DNA of 33,724 nucleotides, from positions 1 to 33,724 of the forward strand of contig PIXT01000108.1 in NCBI GenBank assembly GCA_003096235.1. The letters run 5' to 3'. Positions 6,931 through 15,825 of this stretch are shown here, piece after piece; positions within the stretch are counted from its first letter, which is position 1, and each line of letters begins with the position of its first letter. The notes beneath the pieces are model-generated. The model searched no databases and was not told where the DNA came from. It saw nothing but the letters and a program-made list of their open reading frames with translations. Made by a program: the position numbers and the translations under genes. Source of the DNA: Candidatus Bathyarchaeum sp. GTDB taxonomy: Archaea > Thermoproteota > Bathyarchaeia > Bathyarchaeales > Bathyarchaeaceae.

Positions 6931-9597
6931 CGTTTCAGTGTCAGGTTCAATTGGAGTTGATGCTGCTGCACCTTCGTCAACTGTAAGATATGTTGTCGAT
7001 GTTGAACCATAGTAAGATTCAGATCCATCAAAAGTGGCGATTATTGTGTGTGTGCCTACTGTTTCAGGACAAAACGCGAAAGCGAAATTGCCATATGAAT
7101 CACTTGTTGTTGTGCCAAGACTCTGATAGTTGCCGTTAGGATCAACAGCTTCTATTTTTACTGTAACACCAGTTGCAGATGCTGGGCGCTCAAAATTCTT
7201 GTAAACGTATAGCATCCATTCGCTCATGTCTGAATCAGATACTGCTGGAACGCCGTTCGGGAACCGTAATGTCAAAGCCATATCTTCTGTGCCCGGAGAA
7301 ACATCCATCACTGTGCCTTGAACTGTAACACTTGATCCTAGAGGCGTAGATGTCATAGTTTTTTCAACAGTAATAACGCTTGGACCCTTACCGATAGCAT
7401 ACAGGCGCTGGTCATATGTGTCCATGGCAGCTATTATGCTGTCTCCGATAATTGCACGTCCACCCCAGCGGGTTTGACGGAACAGACCATCTGCTCTCCA
7501 TATTAAATCTCCGGTATACGCATCTAAACAATAGAATGGTGCACCACGAGGTTTAGGATCAATTGGAGAATGCTCTAGGCTGCCTAAGTAGATTTTTCCG
7601 TCAGTAACGAACACCGGTTTACCCCACCAATTGTTGGCAAACAAGAATTCTTGGTATGGGTCTTCTGCTTCGTAGGTCCACTCTATGTCTCCTGTCTGGA
7701 TATCGTATGCGTATACTATTCCTCCTAAACTTAGGGAATAGAACATGCCATAAGCAGCTGCTCTAGATGCTGTAGCAGTGTCATCAACTGCGTCCAAATA
7801 ATACTGCGGCTCAGTTGGACCCCATATGTTCTCACCTGTTTCAAGGCTGAAGCCATAGTATTCTTGTATCTCTTTTACCCATAAGACTGCAACTTTGTCT
7901 TCACCGCTCCAAAGCATCCAACCTCCACCGAAGCCAGCTACAGTAACGGAGCCTTCATCCCAGTAGGCGGGTGCTTGCCAAGTGTTTTCGAATAATACAT
8001 CTCCTTCGTGTCCTGATGCCAAACTTAAGCCCCACATACTAACTTCTTTAGTGCTTACTGTTGCACCGACTACTCTGTCTCCGTAGAAAGCTGCTTGTAC
8101 GGTTCCTTGCAAATCCGTGGGTATAGGTACAGTCCAAAGCCAGTTTTCAGGAACGTCTGCGTCATGTACTTGTCCATCAACGTTGTTTCCCCAGCTGCCT
8201 GCACTAGAGCCAATTAGTGACTCGACATAACCAGCCATGTACCATAGCGCCATCTCTCCACGTGCTGTGTTAACACTTAATCTGTAGATTTCACCGTTTG
8301 GTCCCATCATTGTAGTGCCACTAGGCACGTTCTCATAGGTAAATCTCCAGTCTCCAGTGAATCCGTCAAATGCGTACCATGTCCTGCCAACAGTTACCCA
8401 TAAGTAGTTGAAAACCGCGTGCATGTTAAATGAGTCCCAAAATAGGGTTTGAGCAAACGATATCGATCGGTTGTCTAGAAAAGTTTTAGACCAGTACAAT
8501 TCACCCGTGTGCAAATCTACACAGTGAGTTACTACCTTATCTTCACCGCGTGAACCACCAGCAGTGTAGTAAAGTCTTCCCGCCATGATTATGCGATCAC
8601 TGAATTTGCCTTCATATGCATCTCCTATCACAAAGCCATGTTCTCCAGTATCTCCTCCTGCTAGACCACCAATCGTAATTGGTGTTGTCCACAAGATGTG
8701 ACCTGTCTCAGGTGCATACTCATTGTTAGGAGCATACAGGTTTCTGGGGTCGTCCAGCCAGTTTCCTGCAATCTTGTACCATTCTCGGAGTTGTGAATCA
8801 ATAGGTCGAGTCCAGTATTCGCTTGGAAGCGAGTGCCCTGGATAGTATGGTATTGACTCTTGTTGTACCACAAGCTCCACCACGTCACTTTCACTAGCCA
8901 TGAACGTTATGCCATCAGATTTTTGTTGTTCAGGAAAGTTTGTCTTCATTTTATATGTCCCGACCATAGTGGGTGTGAATACTCCACCTGTTCCACCTGT
9001 CGAGTCAGTATCGTAGGGTCCTAGGGTCTCGGTTGTTCCGTCAGGTTTTTCAACGGTTACAGTCAAACCATTCCATCCAAAATCGACGCGCGTTTCTGGT
9101 TCTGTAATTCCGATATGGAGCAACACTTGTTGATTAACGCCCACAGGGTTAGGAATAACGCCTAGGTAAGCAAAAGATGCCTGGGTAACTTCCTCCAAAA
9201 CAGTTATGGTTACTACGTTGCTTTCCAATTCTTCTGCAGGTAGCACCCACTTAACTTGGTACTCACCTATTTCCGTTGGTGTCCATTCTATGTCAAGGTC
9301 ACCTCCTGGATCGGTAACATAACGTTCTCCAGGATGAGTGGCATCGACAGGCGGGTCTGTAGTAATGATGAAGTCTGTTGCGCCAGGAGGTTTGTAGGCA
9401 AATTTCATGCCTTCCAGCTGTTCGCTTGGACCGTTTAGGTCTACTGCTACTGGAAAATTAAGAATGGCTTCTGTTTGAACGTTCATAATTAATGACTGTG
9501 CACTAACTGTTGGTAAAGTAACGAGTATGACAGAAATTGTTAACGCCATAATCAAAGTTATTGTAGAAATTTTTGTTTTTTTATTTATATTTTCCAT
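6820..9597 (-). CDS. Large anchored surface protein 1: Ig-like domains plus PQQ-type beta-propeller
   Basis: This 925-residue secreted protein has a signal peptide at 1-33 (ending TVSA). Two Ig-like domains follow at about 35-135 and 140-245. A PQQ-like propeller spans about 250-745, with blade signatures such as DLHTGELYW (near 363), LETGENIW (near 586), IQTGDIEW (near 634) and AYTGDLIW (near 692). A third Ig-like domain spans about 745-872, then a Thr/Pro/Glu stalk, a membrane helix at about 898-918 and the tail RKRK. The start ATG at 9597 is preceded by GGTGGA. It is probably a cell-surface or S-layer-associated protein. No quinone-enzyme residues are evident, so the propeller is taken as structural or binding. 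Surface protein 2 is a paralog. Confidence 0.87.
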   Translation of the reverse strand: MENINKKTKISTITLIMALTISVILVTLPTVSAQSLIMNVQTEAILNFPVAVDLNGPSEQLEGMKFAYKPPGATDFIITTDPPVDATHPGERYVTDPGGDLDIEWTPTEIGEYQVKWVLPAEELESNVVTITVLEEVTQASFAYLGVIPNPVGVNQQVLLHIGITEPETRVDFGWNGLTVTVEKPDGTTETLGPYDTDSTGGTGGVFTPTMVGTYKMKTNFPEQQKSDGITFMASESDVVELVVQQESIPYYPGHSLPSEYWTRPIDSQLREWYKIAGNWLDDPRNLYAPNNEYAPETGHILWTTPITIGGLAGGDTGEHGFVIGDAYEGKFSDRIIMAGRLYYTAGGSRGEDKVVTHCVDLHTGELYWSKTFLDNRSISFAQTLFWDSFNMHAVFNYLWVTVGRTWYAFDGFTGDWRFTYENVPSGTTMMGPNGEIYRLSVNTARGEMALWYMAGYVESLIGSSAGSWGNNVDGQVHDADVPENWLWTVPIPTDLQGTVQAAFYGDRVVGATVSTKEVSMWGLSLASGHEGDVLFENTWQAPAYWDEGSVTVAGFGGGWMLWSGEDKVAVLWVKEIQEYYGFSLETGENIWGPTEPQYYLDAVDDTATASRAAAYGMFYSLSLGGIVYAYDIQTGDIEWTYEAEDPYQEFLFANNWWGKPVFVTDGKIYLGSLEHSPIDPKPRGAPFYCLDAYTGDLIWRADGLFRQTRWGGRAIIGDSIIAAMDTYDQRLYAIGKGPSVITVEKTMTSTPLGSSVTVQGTVMDVSPGTEDMALTLRFPNGVPAVSDSDMSEWMLYVYKNFERPASATGVTVKIEAVDPNGNYQSLGTTTSDSYGNFAFAFCPETVGTHTIIATFDGSESYYGSTSTTYLTVDEGAAASTPIEPDTETPTTEAPLISTEVAIIAAVAVACVIGVAAFWVIRKRK

Positions 9598-10050
9598 TTT
9601 TCCACCATTTTTAGGTTTATGTGAGGTTCTGTTTCAGTCGCTTTTGATGAAATCGGAGTATGGTCTGGTTGGGGTTTGATTGAAAATTTTTGTACTGACG
9701 TTATTATTGATCAGTATTTTCATTATGTAGCATAATTCGAATTGATGTTTCTTCCTCTTTGTCCCCAATTCTTCCTCTGGTGTGGGTTAAAGCACTCAGC
9801 GACTTTAACTTAACCTCAACATATATGTTATTTGCCGAATGGGCTATTAAAACTTGCCATACTGATAGAAAGTAAAACTTGTGATTGTATTGAAGTATAA
9901 AACGTATGGTGTACTGCCCTAGTAGTTTTCTTGTTCGTCCAAATATGCGTGTTTTCACACAGGTTTCAAGCGTGAGATAAACTGAAAAAGAAAAAAGTAC
10001 TGTTTTCAACAATGAACTGCTATTAGTTTCCTGTTATGCTATGTTTTTGT
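9598..10050. other. Intergenic stretch between surface protein 1 and the DMT gene
   Basis: There is no convincing gene in these 453 bases. A minus-strand frame at 9704-10012 has no known features and unusual composition, so it was not called. The part 9981-10040 is similar to 29451-29503 (see the repeat entry). The promoter of surface protein 1 must lie here, but I see no single clear TATA box. Confidence 0.5.
9981..10040 (+). repeat. Short dispersed repeat, copy 1
   Basis: The core CTGTTTTCAACAATGAAC and the following CTATTAGTTTCCTG recur at 29462-29495 with a few substitutions, in the same orientation. Both copies are preceded by CTGAAAAAG. One copy lies beyond the stop of the DMT gene (antisense side) and the other beyond the stop of the radical SAM gene. 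Function unknown. Confidence 0.55.
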
Positions 10051-10920
10051 TTAGTTGATGCTGATGAGTATGACTCCTGCTATGATTAGAATTGCGCTTG
10101 CGACTAGTTTGATGGAGATTTTTTCGAGTTTTCTGAGGAATATGTACGTAAAAAATAGGATGAACAGCAGTTCTGTTTGCAGGACTGGGGCAACGATTGA
10201 AACCATCTCTTGGCTTAGTGCAAGAAATGATAGTAACCATCCTGCGGCTATGCCGACTCCGGGTTTCCAGAAGAGTTGGATGTCTTTGCGTGAAAACCTT
10301 CTGGATTTTTGCTTGGAAGCTACTATTACTAATATGTAAACAATTATGGATGTGGAGTATCCAACTGCGACTCCCAGCAGCGGCTGGTTGTATATGTTTA
10401 AGCCTTCTTTTCTTACAATTTGGGAAAATGCTATGGCTAACGAACCAAGCACTGGGGCAATTAAGCCCTTTTTTGGGATTTTGTTGCTTTGTGTACCTGT
10501 TCGGTTTACGTTTCTTCCAACAAATATCACGCCCGCTATGACACATCCAAGTCCTATCCAGTTTTCGGCGGTTAATGCCTCGCCTAGAAGAGAAACTGCC
10601 ACAATTGAGGTGTACAGTGGGTAAGTTGCGAAGATGGATGCGTTCGCTGAAATTCCTGCCGTTTCCATGCCTTTGAAGTAGAACAGTCTGGCTATTCCTG
10701 GGGCAAGTAGTCCAGCTAATACGAAAAGCATTAGGCCTTCAGGGTTTACTGTGTTTAAGTCTGTGAACTTGAGGGCAAGTGGCCAGAGGATGATGTTGCC
10801 CATGATTGTGACTGTTAGGGATATGTAGATAAAGTTTGATTTTTCCAAGTTTTTTCTGACAAATATTTGTGATATGCCAAAAGACATGGCAGAAAGCAGA
10901 GCCAGAACGATACCGAGCAT
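10051..10920 (-). CDS. EamA/DMT-superfamily transporter
   Basis: This 289-residue protein has ten predicted membrane helices arranged as two EamA repeats of five (about 1-140 and 150-289). The repeats are separated by a hydrophilic, Lys-rich link near residues 140-150. The N-terminus MLGIVLALLSAMSFG and a conserved segment around PLYTSIVAVSLLGE before the link are typical of drug/metabolite exporters. The substrate cannot be read from the sequence. It stands alone on the minus strand, divergent from the gene at 11029 with about 110 bases between them. Confidence 0.87.
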   Translation of the reverse strand: MLGIVLALLSAMSFGISQIFVRKNLEKSNFIYISLTVTIMGNIILWPLALKFTDLNTVNPEGLMLFVLAGLLAPGIARLFYFKGMETAGISANASIFATYPLYTSIVAVSLLGEALTAENWIGLGCVIAGVIFVGRNVNRTGTQSNKIPKKGLIAPVLGSLAIAFSQIVRKEGLNIYNQPLLGVAVGYSTSIIVYILVIVASKQKSRRFSRKDIQLFWKPGVGIAAGWLLSFLALSQEMVSIVAPVLQTELLFILFFTYIFLRKLEKISIKLVASAILIIAGVILISIN

Positions 10921-11028
10921 GACTTTTTCAAAACTTGAATGATGCTATTAAACAAACCCTTTTTTTATTGTTAGCCTTAAACGTCATTTCTAATTGTGAT
11001 TTAGGTTTCATAAAAACTAAATTAGTGC

Positions 11029-11595
11029 ATGTGTCTAAATCCAGATGAAATGTTAGGCATATTGTTGGTTTTTGTAGCGTCTTTCATGGTTCTTTTCATT
11101 GGCACCATGATTTTTCCAGCTATGCCTCCTGGACAGCTAATCTGTGATGTTTTCGGTAACTCTGAGACAAATTATTTGATAGCCGGAGTCTCAGGCGAGC
11201 TTTTTGTGTCTGGAATAATAAATGGTCTGGTCTGGGGCGTAATCATCGTGTTAGTTTACTCTTATTGGAGAGGTCCTTCAAAAGGAAAGGTAACTTTGCC
11301 CCTTTGGGTTCCCGGATATACTACGTCACGCAGTTCTACAGCAGTGGAGCGTGAACATTCTAAACAAGTTGACGAACCATCTCTGAACACAATTATGAAA
11401 ATACAGGATATCGAGGCAATAGAGGGAATCGACTACATATACGGTCGTAAACTTAGAGAAATTGGCATAACTACATTGGATGACCTATTGAATGTCGGTT
11501 ACACACAAATGGGACGAGACTATTTAGCTAACAACGTAGGTGTAACGCCCACAACAATACGTGCATGGGTACATCAAGCAGAATCACTCAGATAA
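11029..11595 (+). CDS. Two-helix membrane protein with C-terminal helix-hairpin-helix-like domain
   Basis: This 188-residue protein has membrane helices at about 6-28 and 53-75, a polar linker at about 80-120, and a C-terminal domain at about 122-188. That domain starts IEAIEGIDYIYGRKLREIGI, which resembles the HhH/DUF4332-type fold (usually EGIGPxYAxKLxxxGI). An ATG at 11029 and a second in-frame ATG at codon 8 are both possible starts, and neither has a clear ribosome site. The cytoplasmic tail may bind nucleic acid or a protein partner. Its role is unknown and it has no obvious operon mates. Confidence 0.68.
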   Translation: MCLNPDEMLGILLVFVASFMVLFIGTMIFPAMPPGQLICDVFGNSETNYLIAGVSGELFVSGIINGLVWGVIIVLVYSYWRGPSKGKVTLPLWVPGYTTSRSSTAVEREHSKQVDEPSLNTIMKIQDIEAIEGIDYIYGRKLREIGITTLDDLLNVGYTQMGRDYLANNVGVTPTTIRAWVHQAESLR

Positions 11596-11659
11596 TACAA
11601 CTGTAAAAAAACGTTGACTATTTTTGATCAAACATTTCACAAACTAAATGAATATAAAA

Positions 11660-11735
11660 ATGCTGCAACGAGTGGGATTCAAACCCAAAATCTACTATAT
11701 GGTAAATAGTACTTGTTGGCTCCAAGCTTTCTATA
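11660..11735 (-). pseudogene. tRNA-like remnant
   Basis: Minus-strand reading shows a T-arm-like TTGGGTTTGAATCCCA (complement of 11672-11687). A perfect five-base stem ACTAT/ATAGT encloses a seven-base loop TTACCAT (11694-11710). The acceptor ends do not pair well, and A34 in the implied anticodon ACC is not used by archaeal elongator tRNAs. It is therefore taken as a degenerate tRNA or a former attachment site. Confidence 0.4.
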
Positions 11736-11754
11736 CATCATCATATAATCAAAA

Positions 11755-12246
11755 TTATTTGTAATTGTTAGACTTATTATGATGATCTTCTAGAAGGTTA
11801 GCATATATTTGTCTAGGCCAAGCATGATGTGGTTTAAACAATGTTAAATCTATTTCTGCAACACCATGAATGTTGGAGATTTTTTCTAACATAATAAAAA
11901 CATCTTCAATTGTTTTAATTGGAACTAACAAAATTATGCTGGTTGGTCCTAACGTTTTACTTGCAACAATTATGTTAGGCAATTTAATGATCTGATTATA
12001 GACTTTTGATGTTGCTTCAGTTTCAAAACTGGAAACCTTTATGTGCAAACCCATGGTGGCTTGAAATCCGAGTTTTTCTAAATTAACCGTTATTGAGGAG
12101 AACGAAAAAAGGGTTTTTTTCAGTTTTTTGTATTTTCGCATTACTGTTTGTGTTGAAACTCCGATTTGTTCACCAATTGTCTTGAAGGGTGTACGCGAGT
12201 TTTTACACAAAATTTTTGCTATTTTGAAATCGGTTTCATCCATCAT
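11755..12246 (-). CDS. Lrp/AsnC-family regulator (downstream of a tandem pair)
   Basis: This 163-residue protein has an N-terminal winged HTH (about 1-50, MDETDFKIAKILCKNSRTPF with the recognition segment GVSTQTVMRKYKKL) and a C-terminal RAM-like effector domain (about 60-150). It starts seven bases after the stop of the upstream paralog, so the two are likely co-transcribed and may form heteromers. The effector domain lacks a recognisable amino-acid-binding signature, so the ligand is unknown. Confidence 0.82.
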   Translation of the reverse strand: MMDETDFKIAKILCKNSRTPFKTIGEQIGVSTQTVMRKYKKLKKTLFSFSSITVNLEKLGFQATMGLHIKVSSFETEATSKVYNQIIKLPNIIVASKTLGPTSIILLVPIKTIEDVFIMLEKISNIHGVAEIDLTLFKPHHAWPRQIYANLLEDHHNKSNNYK

Positions 12247-12253
12247 TTAATCC

Positions 12254-12730
12254 TCATTTAAATTGGAGGTTTTCTGGATATGCAAACTTTTTCATGCCAA
12301 CATTGATGTTTGTTTCCGCTTCTACGACTCCATGTATATTGCGGATTTTATCTACAACAATGTTTAGTTCATCTGCGTTGTGGGTTGATGCAAAGCAAAC
12401 AACATTTTTTCTTCCAAAACCACAGATTACCATCAGTATTCCGGGGACTTCATTTATTTGGTTGATTATATTCGAATTATTGTTGGATATCACTTTTAGT
12501 CTTATCATTGCTGAAGTTTTGTGACCTAACACACTAGGATAAATATCCATCACTTCGCCTGTGATTATGTTCTCTTCTTTTAATCGATTGTAGCGATTTC
12601 TGATTTTGTTAATTGATGTTTCGCATTCTCTTGCGATTTTCGAGAAACTTGTCCTTGAATCAATCATAAGCATTTGTAAAATTTTACAATCGATTTCGTC
12701 CAGTTCTCTAGTGTTCTTCAAGTGATTCAC
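12254..12730 (-). CDS. Lrp/AsnC-family regulator (upstream of a tandem pair)
   Basis: This 158-residue protein has a winged HTH at about 8-58 (LDEIDCKILQMLMIDSRTSF) and a RAM-like domain at about 65-150. It shares the architecture of the next gene but is clearly divergent from it. Its start faces surface protein 2 (12984, plus strand) across 253 bases, an arrangement common for regulators acting on the divergent gene. Control of surface protein 2 is an inference from position only. Confidence 0.83.
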   Translation of the reverse strand: MNHLKNTRELDEIDCKILQMLMIDSRTSFSKIARECETSINKIRNRYNRLKEENIITGEVMDIYPSVLGHKTSAMIRLKVISNNNSNIINQINEVPGILMVICGFGRKNVVCFASTHNADELNIVVDKIRNIHGVVEAETNINVGMKKFAYPENLQFK

Positions 12731-12969
12731 TTGCTTTCTAAGCTGATTCCTAGCATATATTTATTTTACTGATTGAAACACCGTTAATATTTAAAGCTTT
12801 AACTCTTATGCGATTGGATTTTAGAACATTTTATTCACAGATATATTTTTCATCTTTTTTGGAAACTTTTTCCAAGAAGAACAAACTGTACAACGTTTCA
12901 CTCTGTATGTTTCGGTTAATGGGGAAAATTTTTTAAATTCATTCCTAGAACTAGGACTCCTACAATATA

Positions 12970-12986
12970 GGAGGAAAAATGAAGTG
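12970..12986 (+). promoter_or_regulatory. Ribosome binding site and GTG start of surface protein 2
   Basis: GGAGGA at 12970-12975 lies eight bases before GTG at 12984. A nearer ATG at 12979 encodes only ATG-AAG-TGA, whose stop overlaps the GTG start codon. The same GTG-AAA-ATA start context is found in the truncated third copy at 15826, supporting the GTG choice. Confidence 0.65.
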
Positions 12987-15527
12987 AAAATATTAAAAAC
13001 CAAATCAAAAACTGCTACTATCGCGTTACTTTTAGTGTTAACAATTTCAGTGTTCGCAGCATCCGTGCAACTTGTTAGCGGATATGAAACATTCAAAACC
13101 TATGGCTTCGTTGCTGTTACTCCAAATCCTGTTCAAATTAACCAACAGGTCCTAGTGACATTCCGAGTTGACAAAAACCCGCCAACTGCTACTGGCATTA
13201 CGGGAGACTTTTGGGAGAACTTAAATGTACACATTACAAAACCTGATGGAACCGAAGAAACTTTAGGTCCATTCACAGCTGATGCAACTGGAGGATCATG
13301 GACTCTTTATTATCCTAATCAATTGGGCACATACACTTTCCAGATGACTTGGCCCGGCGATTGGGTAAACACTACAGCTTATGAGCGCTGGTACACAGAA
13401 ACTGAAAGTTCAGTAGTAGAACTTCTTGTACAAGAAGAACCCATAGAAAACCCTTCAAATCCTGCACCAACAAACGATTATTGGGAACGCCCAATATTTG
13501 GTGAAAACAAAGGCTGGTGGCAAATTTCTGATAGCTGGCTAATGGAAGGATATGACTATACAACCAGAAACTTTGCTGGTTATACAGCATTAGCTCCTTA
13601 CACCTCAGCACCAGAATCTGCACACGTTTTGTGGACAAAAGAATTAACTTTTGGTGGAGTTGTGGGCGGAAAATATGAGGATCAAACTTTCTACACTGGG
13701 CTATCATATGAACAGTTGTATGCACCACTTATTGTTAATGGCAGAATAATATATGACGACAATAACATGGGAATGAGCAAAGGTGGAGGCACCTTCTGTG
13801 TTGACCTCTACACTGGTGAAGAAATATGGTACCTTAGTGACGTAACCATTGATTTTGCACAACTATTAGATTACGACTCACCAAACGAGCATGGTATACT
13901 TGCATACCTGTGGGATACTGCAGGAACAACATGGCACTGTTACGACGCTTTCACTGGAGAATTCAAATTCAGCATTGAAAACGTACCTAGCGGAACAATA
14001 GTCTTTGGTCCAAAGGGCGAACTGATGGTTTACAATGTAGTCGCTAACTATGGAAGTGACTGGTATGTCTACTGTTGGAACCAAACAAAGGTCGTCGGTG
14101 ACGATTGGTCTTATCCTGCCCGTAGTTCACCTGCTTCCAGTGGTGGAGTATGTGACGGCAGCACAGGTTACGAATATAACGTTACCGTGCCAACCGCCCC
14201 AGAAATTATTCCCCCAAGTGAGCGTGTTGAAGGCGCTTTAGCGTTCGGTCATAGATGGGATCCAGCAGACGTAAAGGTTGAAGACGGTTACATCCTTGCA
14301 GAAGCTACTATATCAACAGGTTATCCATGGACGATTCTTTACATAGCCTATGATATGGAGACTGGAGAAGAACTATGGACAGCGACAACTCAAATAGAAG
14401 GTCAATACATCAGAAAAAGTCAGAACATTGAAGATGATGTCTTCACGTTGTTTGACGAACCACTTATGCAGCTTTATGGCTATGACATGAAAACAGGAAA
14501 CAAAATCTGGACCACACCAACATTCGGAACTGGTTGGGGCGCATACAGCAGAGACTTCCACCTCGCATACGGCAAAGCATACACAGCAGGCTTCGACGGA
14601 TATGTTCGTGCATACAGCCTTACAGACGGTTCACTTGAATGGGAGTATTACTTTGGTAGCTCCGGCTATGAAACTCCTTCAGGGACTTACTCTGTCTACA
14701 ACGGCTTCACTCTTGCCGACGGAATGATTTACGTAGCCAACGACGAACACTCACCCGACTCAGTCCTACCCAGAGGCGCCAGAACAGTTTGTCTCAACGC
14801 TGAGACCGGAGACCTGATCTGGGATATATCTGGAGGATTGGTTCGTCCTGTTATTGCCGATGGATACCTTACAGCATGCAACACATATGACAACATGATC
14901 TACACAATCGGAAAAGGGCCTTCTGCTACAACAGTTTCAGCACCACAAACCGCAGTTGACCTAGACACAGCTGTTGTTCTCACAGGAACTGTTACTGATC
15001 AGTCTCCAGCACAACCAGGCACTCCCGCAGTTTCTGACGAGAGTATGACTGGATGGATGGAGTACTTGCATCAACAGGGATCTTGTCCAGCAGATGTGAC
15101 TGGTGTTCCAGTAACCCTAACAGCTATTGATCCAAATGGTAACTCTCAGACAATTGGCACCGTGACAACTGATGCTGGTGGTAGCTATGGTATTATGTGG
15201 ACTCCACCTGTGGAAGGACTTTATCAAATAACTGCTACTTTCGATGGAACAGACTCTTACGGAAGCTCTTATGCTACGACTTACCTTGGAGTAGGACCTG
15301 CAGTTTCTGCGGCAACTCCAATTGAGCCTGACACTGAAACTCCAGACACAGAAACACCTGACACTGAGACACCTGATACCGAAACGCCTGATACAGAGAC
15401 ACCTGACACTGAAACTCCAACAACAGAAGCGCCTTTGATTTCTACTGAAGTAGCGATCATCGCAGCTGTTGCAGTTGCATGTGTAATAGGTGTAGCAGCT
15501 TTTTGGGCACTACGGAAGCGGAAATAA
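12984..15527 (+). CDS. Large anchored surface protein 2: Ig-like domains plus PQQ-type beta-propeller
   Basis: This 847-residue paralog of surface protein 1 has a signal peptide (1-33, ending VSG). One Ig-like domain follows at about 37-150, with PNPVQINQQVLV matching PNPVGVNQQVLL of the paralog. The propeller spans about 160-650, with blades such as LYTGEEIW, DMETGEELW, DMKTGNKIW and AETGDLIW. A further Ig-like domain spans about 655-780, then a stalk of six TPDTE-type repeats, a membrane helix at about 823-843 and RKRK. It lacks the extra N-terminal Ig-like domain of protein 1. It is likely a surface-layer or cell-wall protein, possibly controlled by the divergent Lrp pair. Confidence 0.88.
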   Translation: MKILKTKSKTATIALLLVLTISVFAASVQLVSGYETFKTYGFVAVTPNPVQINQQVLVTFRVDKNPPTATGITGDFWENLNVHITKPDGTEETLGPFTADATGGSWTLYYPNQLGTYTFQMTWPGDWVNTTAYERWYTETESSVVELLVQEEPIENPSNPAPTNDYWERPIFGENKGWWQISDSWLMEGYDYTTRNFAGYTALAPYTSAPESAHVLWTKELTFGGVVGGKYEDQTFYTGLSYEQLYAPLIVNGRIIYDDNNMGMSKGGGTFCVDLYTGEEIWYLSDVTIDFAQLLDYDSPNEHGILAYLWDTAGTTWHCYDAFTGEFKFSIENVPSGTIVFGPKGELMVYNVVANYGSDWYVYCWNQTKVVGDDWSYPARSSPASSGGVCDGSTGYEYNVTVPTAPEIIPPSERVEGALAFGHRWDPADVKVEDGYILAEATISTGYPWTILYIAYDMETGEELWTATTQIEGQYIRKSQNIEDDVFTLFDEPLMQLYGYDMKTGNKIWTTPTFGTGWGAYSRDFHLAYGKAYTAGFDGYVRAYSLTDGSLEWEYYFGSSGYETPSGTYSVYNGFTLADGMIYVANDEHSPDSVLPRGARTVCLNAETGDLIWDISGGLVRPVIADGYLTACNTYDNMIYTIGKGPSATTVSAPQTAVDLDTAVVLTGTVTDQSPAQPGTPAVSDESMTGWMEYLHQQGSCPADVTGVPVTLTAIDPNGNSQTIGTVTTDAGGSYGIMWTPPVEGLYQITATFDGTDSYGSSYATTYLGVGPAVSAATPIEPDTETPDTETPDTETPDTETPDTETPDTETPTTEAPLISTEVAIIAAVAVACVIGVAAFWALRKRK
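15330..15419 (+). repeat. Six 15-base tandem repeats encoding D-T-E-T-P stalk
   Basis: Six in-frame units of 15 bases each encode Asp-Thr-Glu-Thr-Pro. The units differ at synonymous sites (for example GACACTGAAACTCCA and GATACCGAAACGCCT). A seventh degenerate unit (ACAACAGAAGCGCCT, TTEAP) follows. Surface protein 1 has only one unit in the same place, so the stalk length varies between paralogs. Confidence 0.9.
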
Positions 15528-15560
15528 ACAAACAATTTCCCCTCCCCTTTTTTTGTGGGA
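15417..15560 (+). repeat. Near-identical 3' segment of surface protein 2 (pairs with 6788-6930)
   Basis: This 144-base segment covers the end of the stalk, the membrane anchor, the stop codon and the C-rich plus T-run flank. It is an inverted near-copy of the 3' end of surface protein 1. The shared CCCCTCCCC-T6/7-GTGGGA beyond the stop may serve as a transcription terminator in both genes. Confidence 0.8.
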
Positions 15561-15825
15561 TCTATTTTTTTTAAAATGAACTTGAAGCACTTGTGGCTTT
15601 ACGGTTTATTTAGGGTGCAAAGTATGCTATTTAGACTAATTTTTGAATTCGATGGTTTTGTTGGTGTTTTTTGATTTTTCAAGCTCACACCAACGTTTTT
15701 GGAATTATATTGCAGAATTGTATGAATTTGAAGGTATTTTTTCCATATTTATTTATTAATTAGGAAAAATATTTAAATTAACGGTTGTCCTTAGGCGTAA
15801 TAACATAAAAGGGGACAAAAAATAA

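Noticed and set aside
9704..10012. Minus-strand frame of 102 codons upstream of surface protein 1
   Set aside because: No family features, no ribosome site, and it covers part of the dispersed repeat.
10034..10546. Minus-strand frame of 170 codons overlapping the DMT gene
   Set aside because: Out-of-frame shadow of the EamA repeats. Low-complexity His/Asn/Lys composition.
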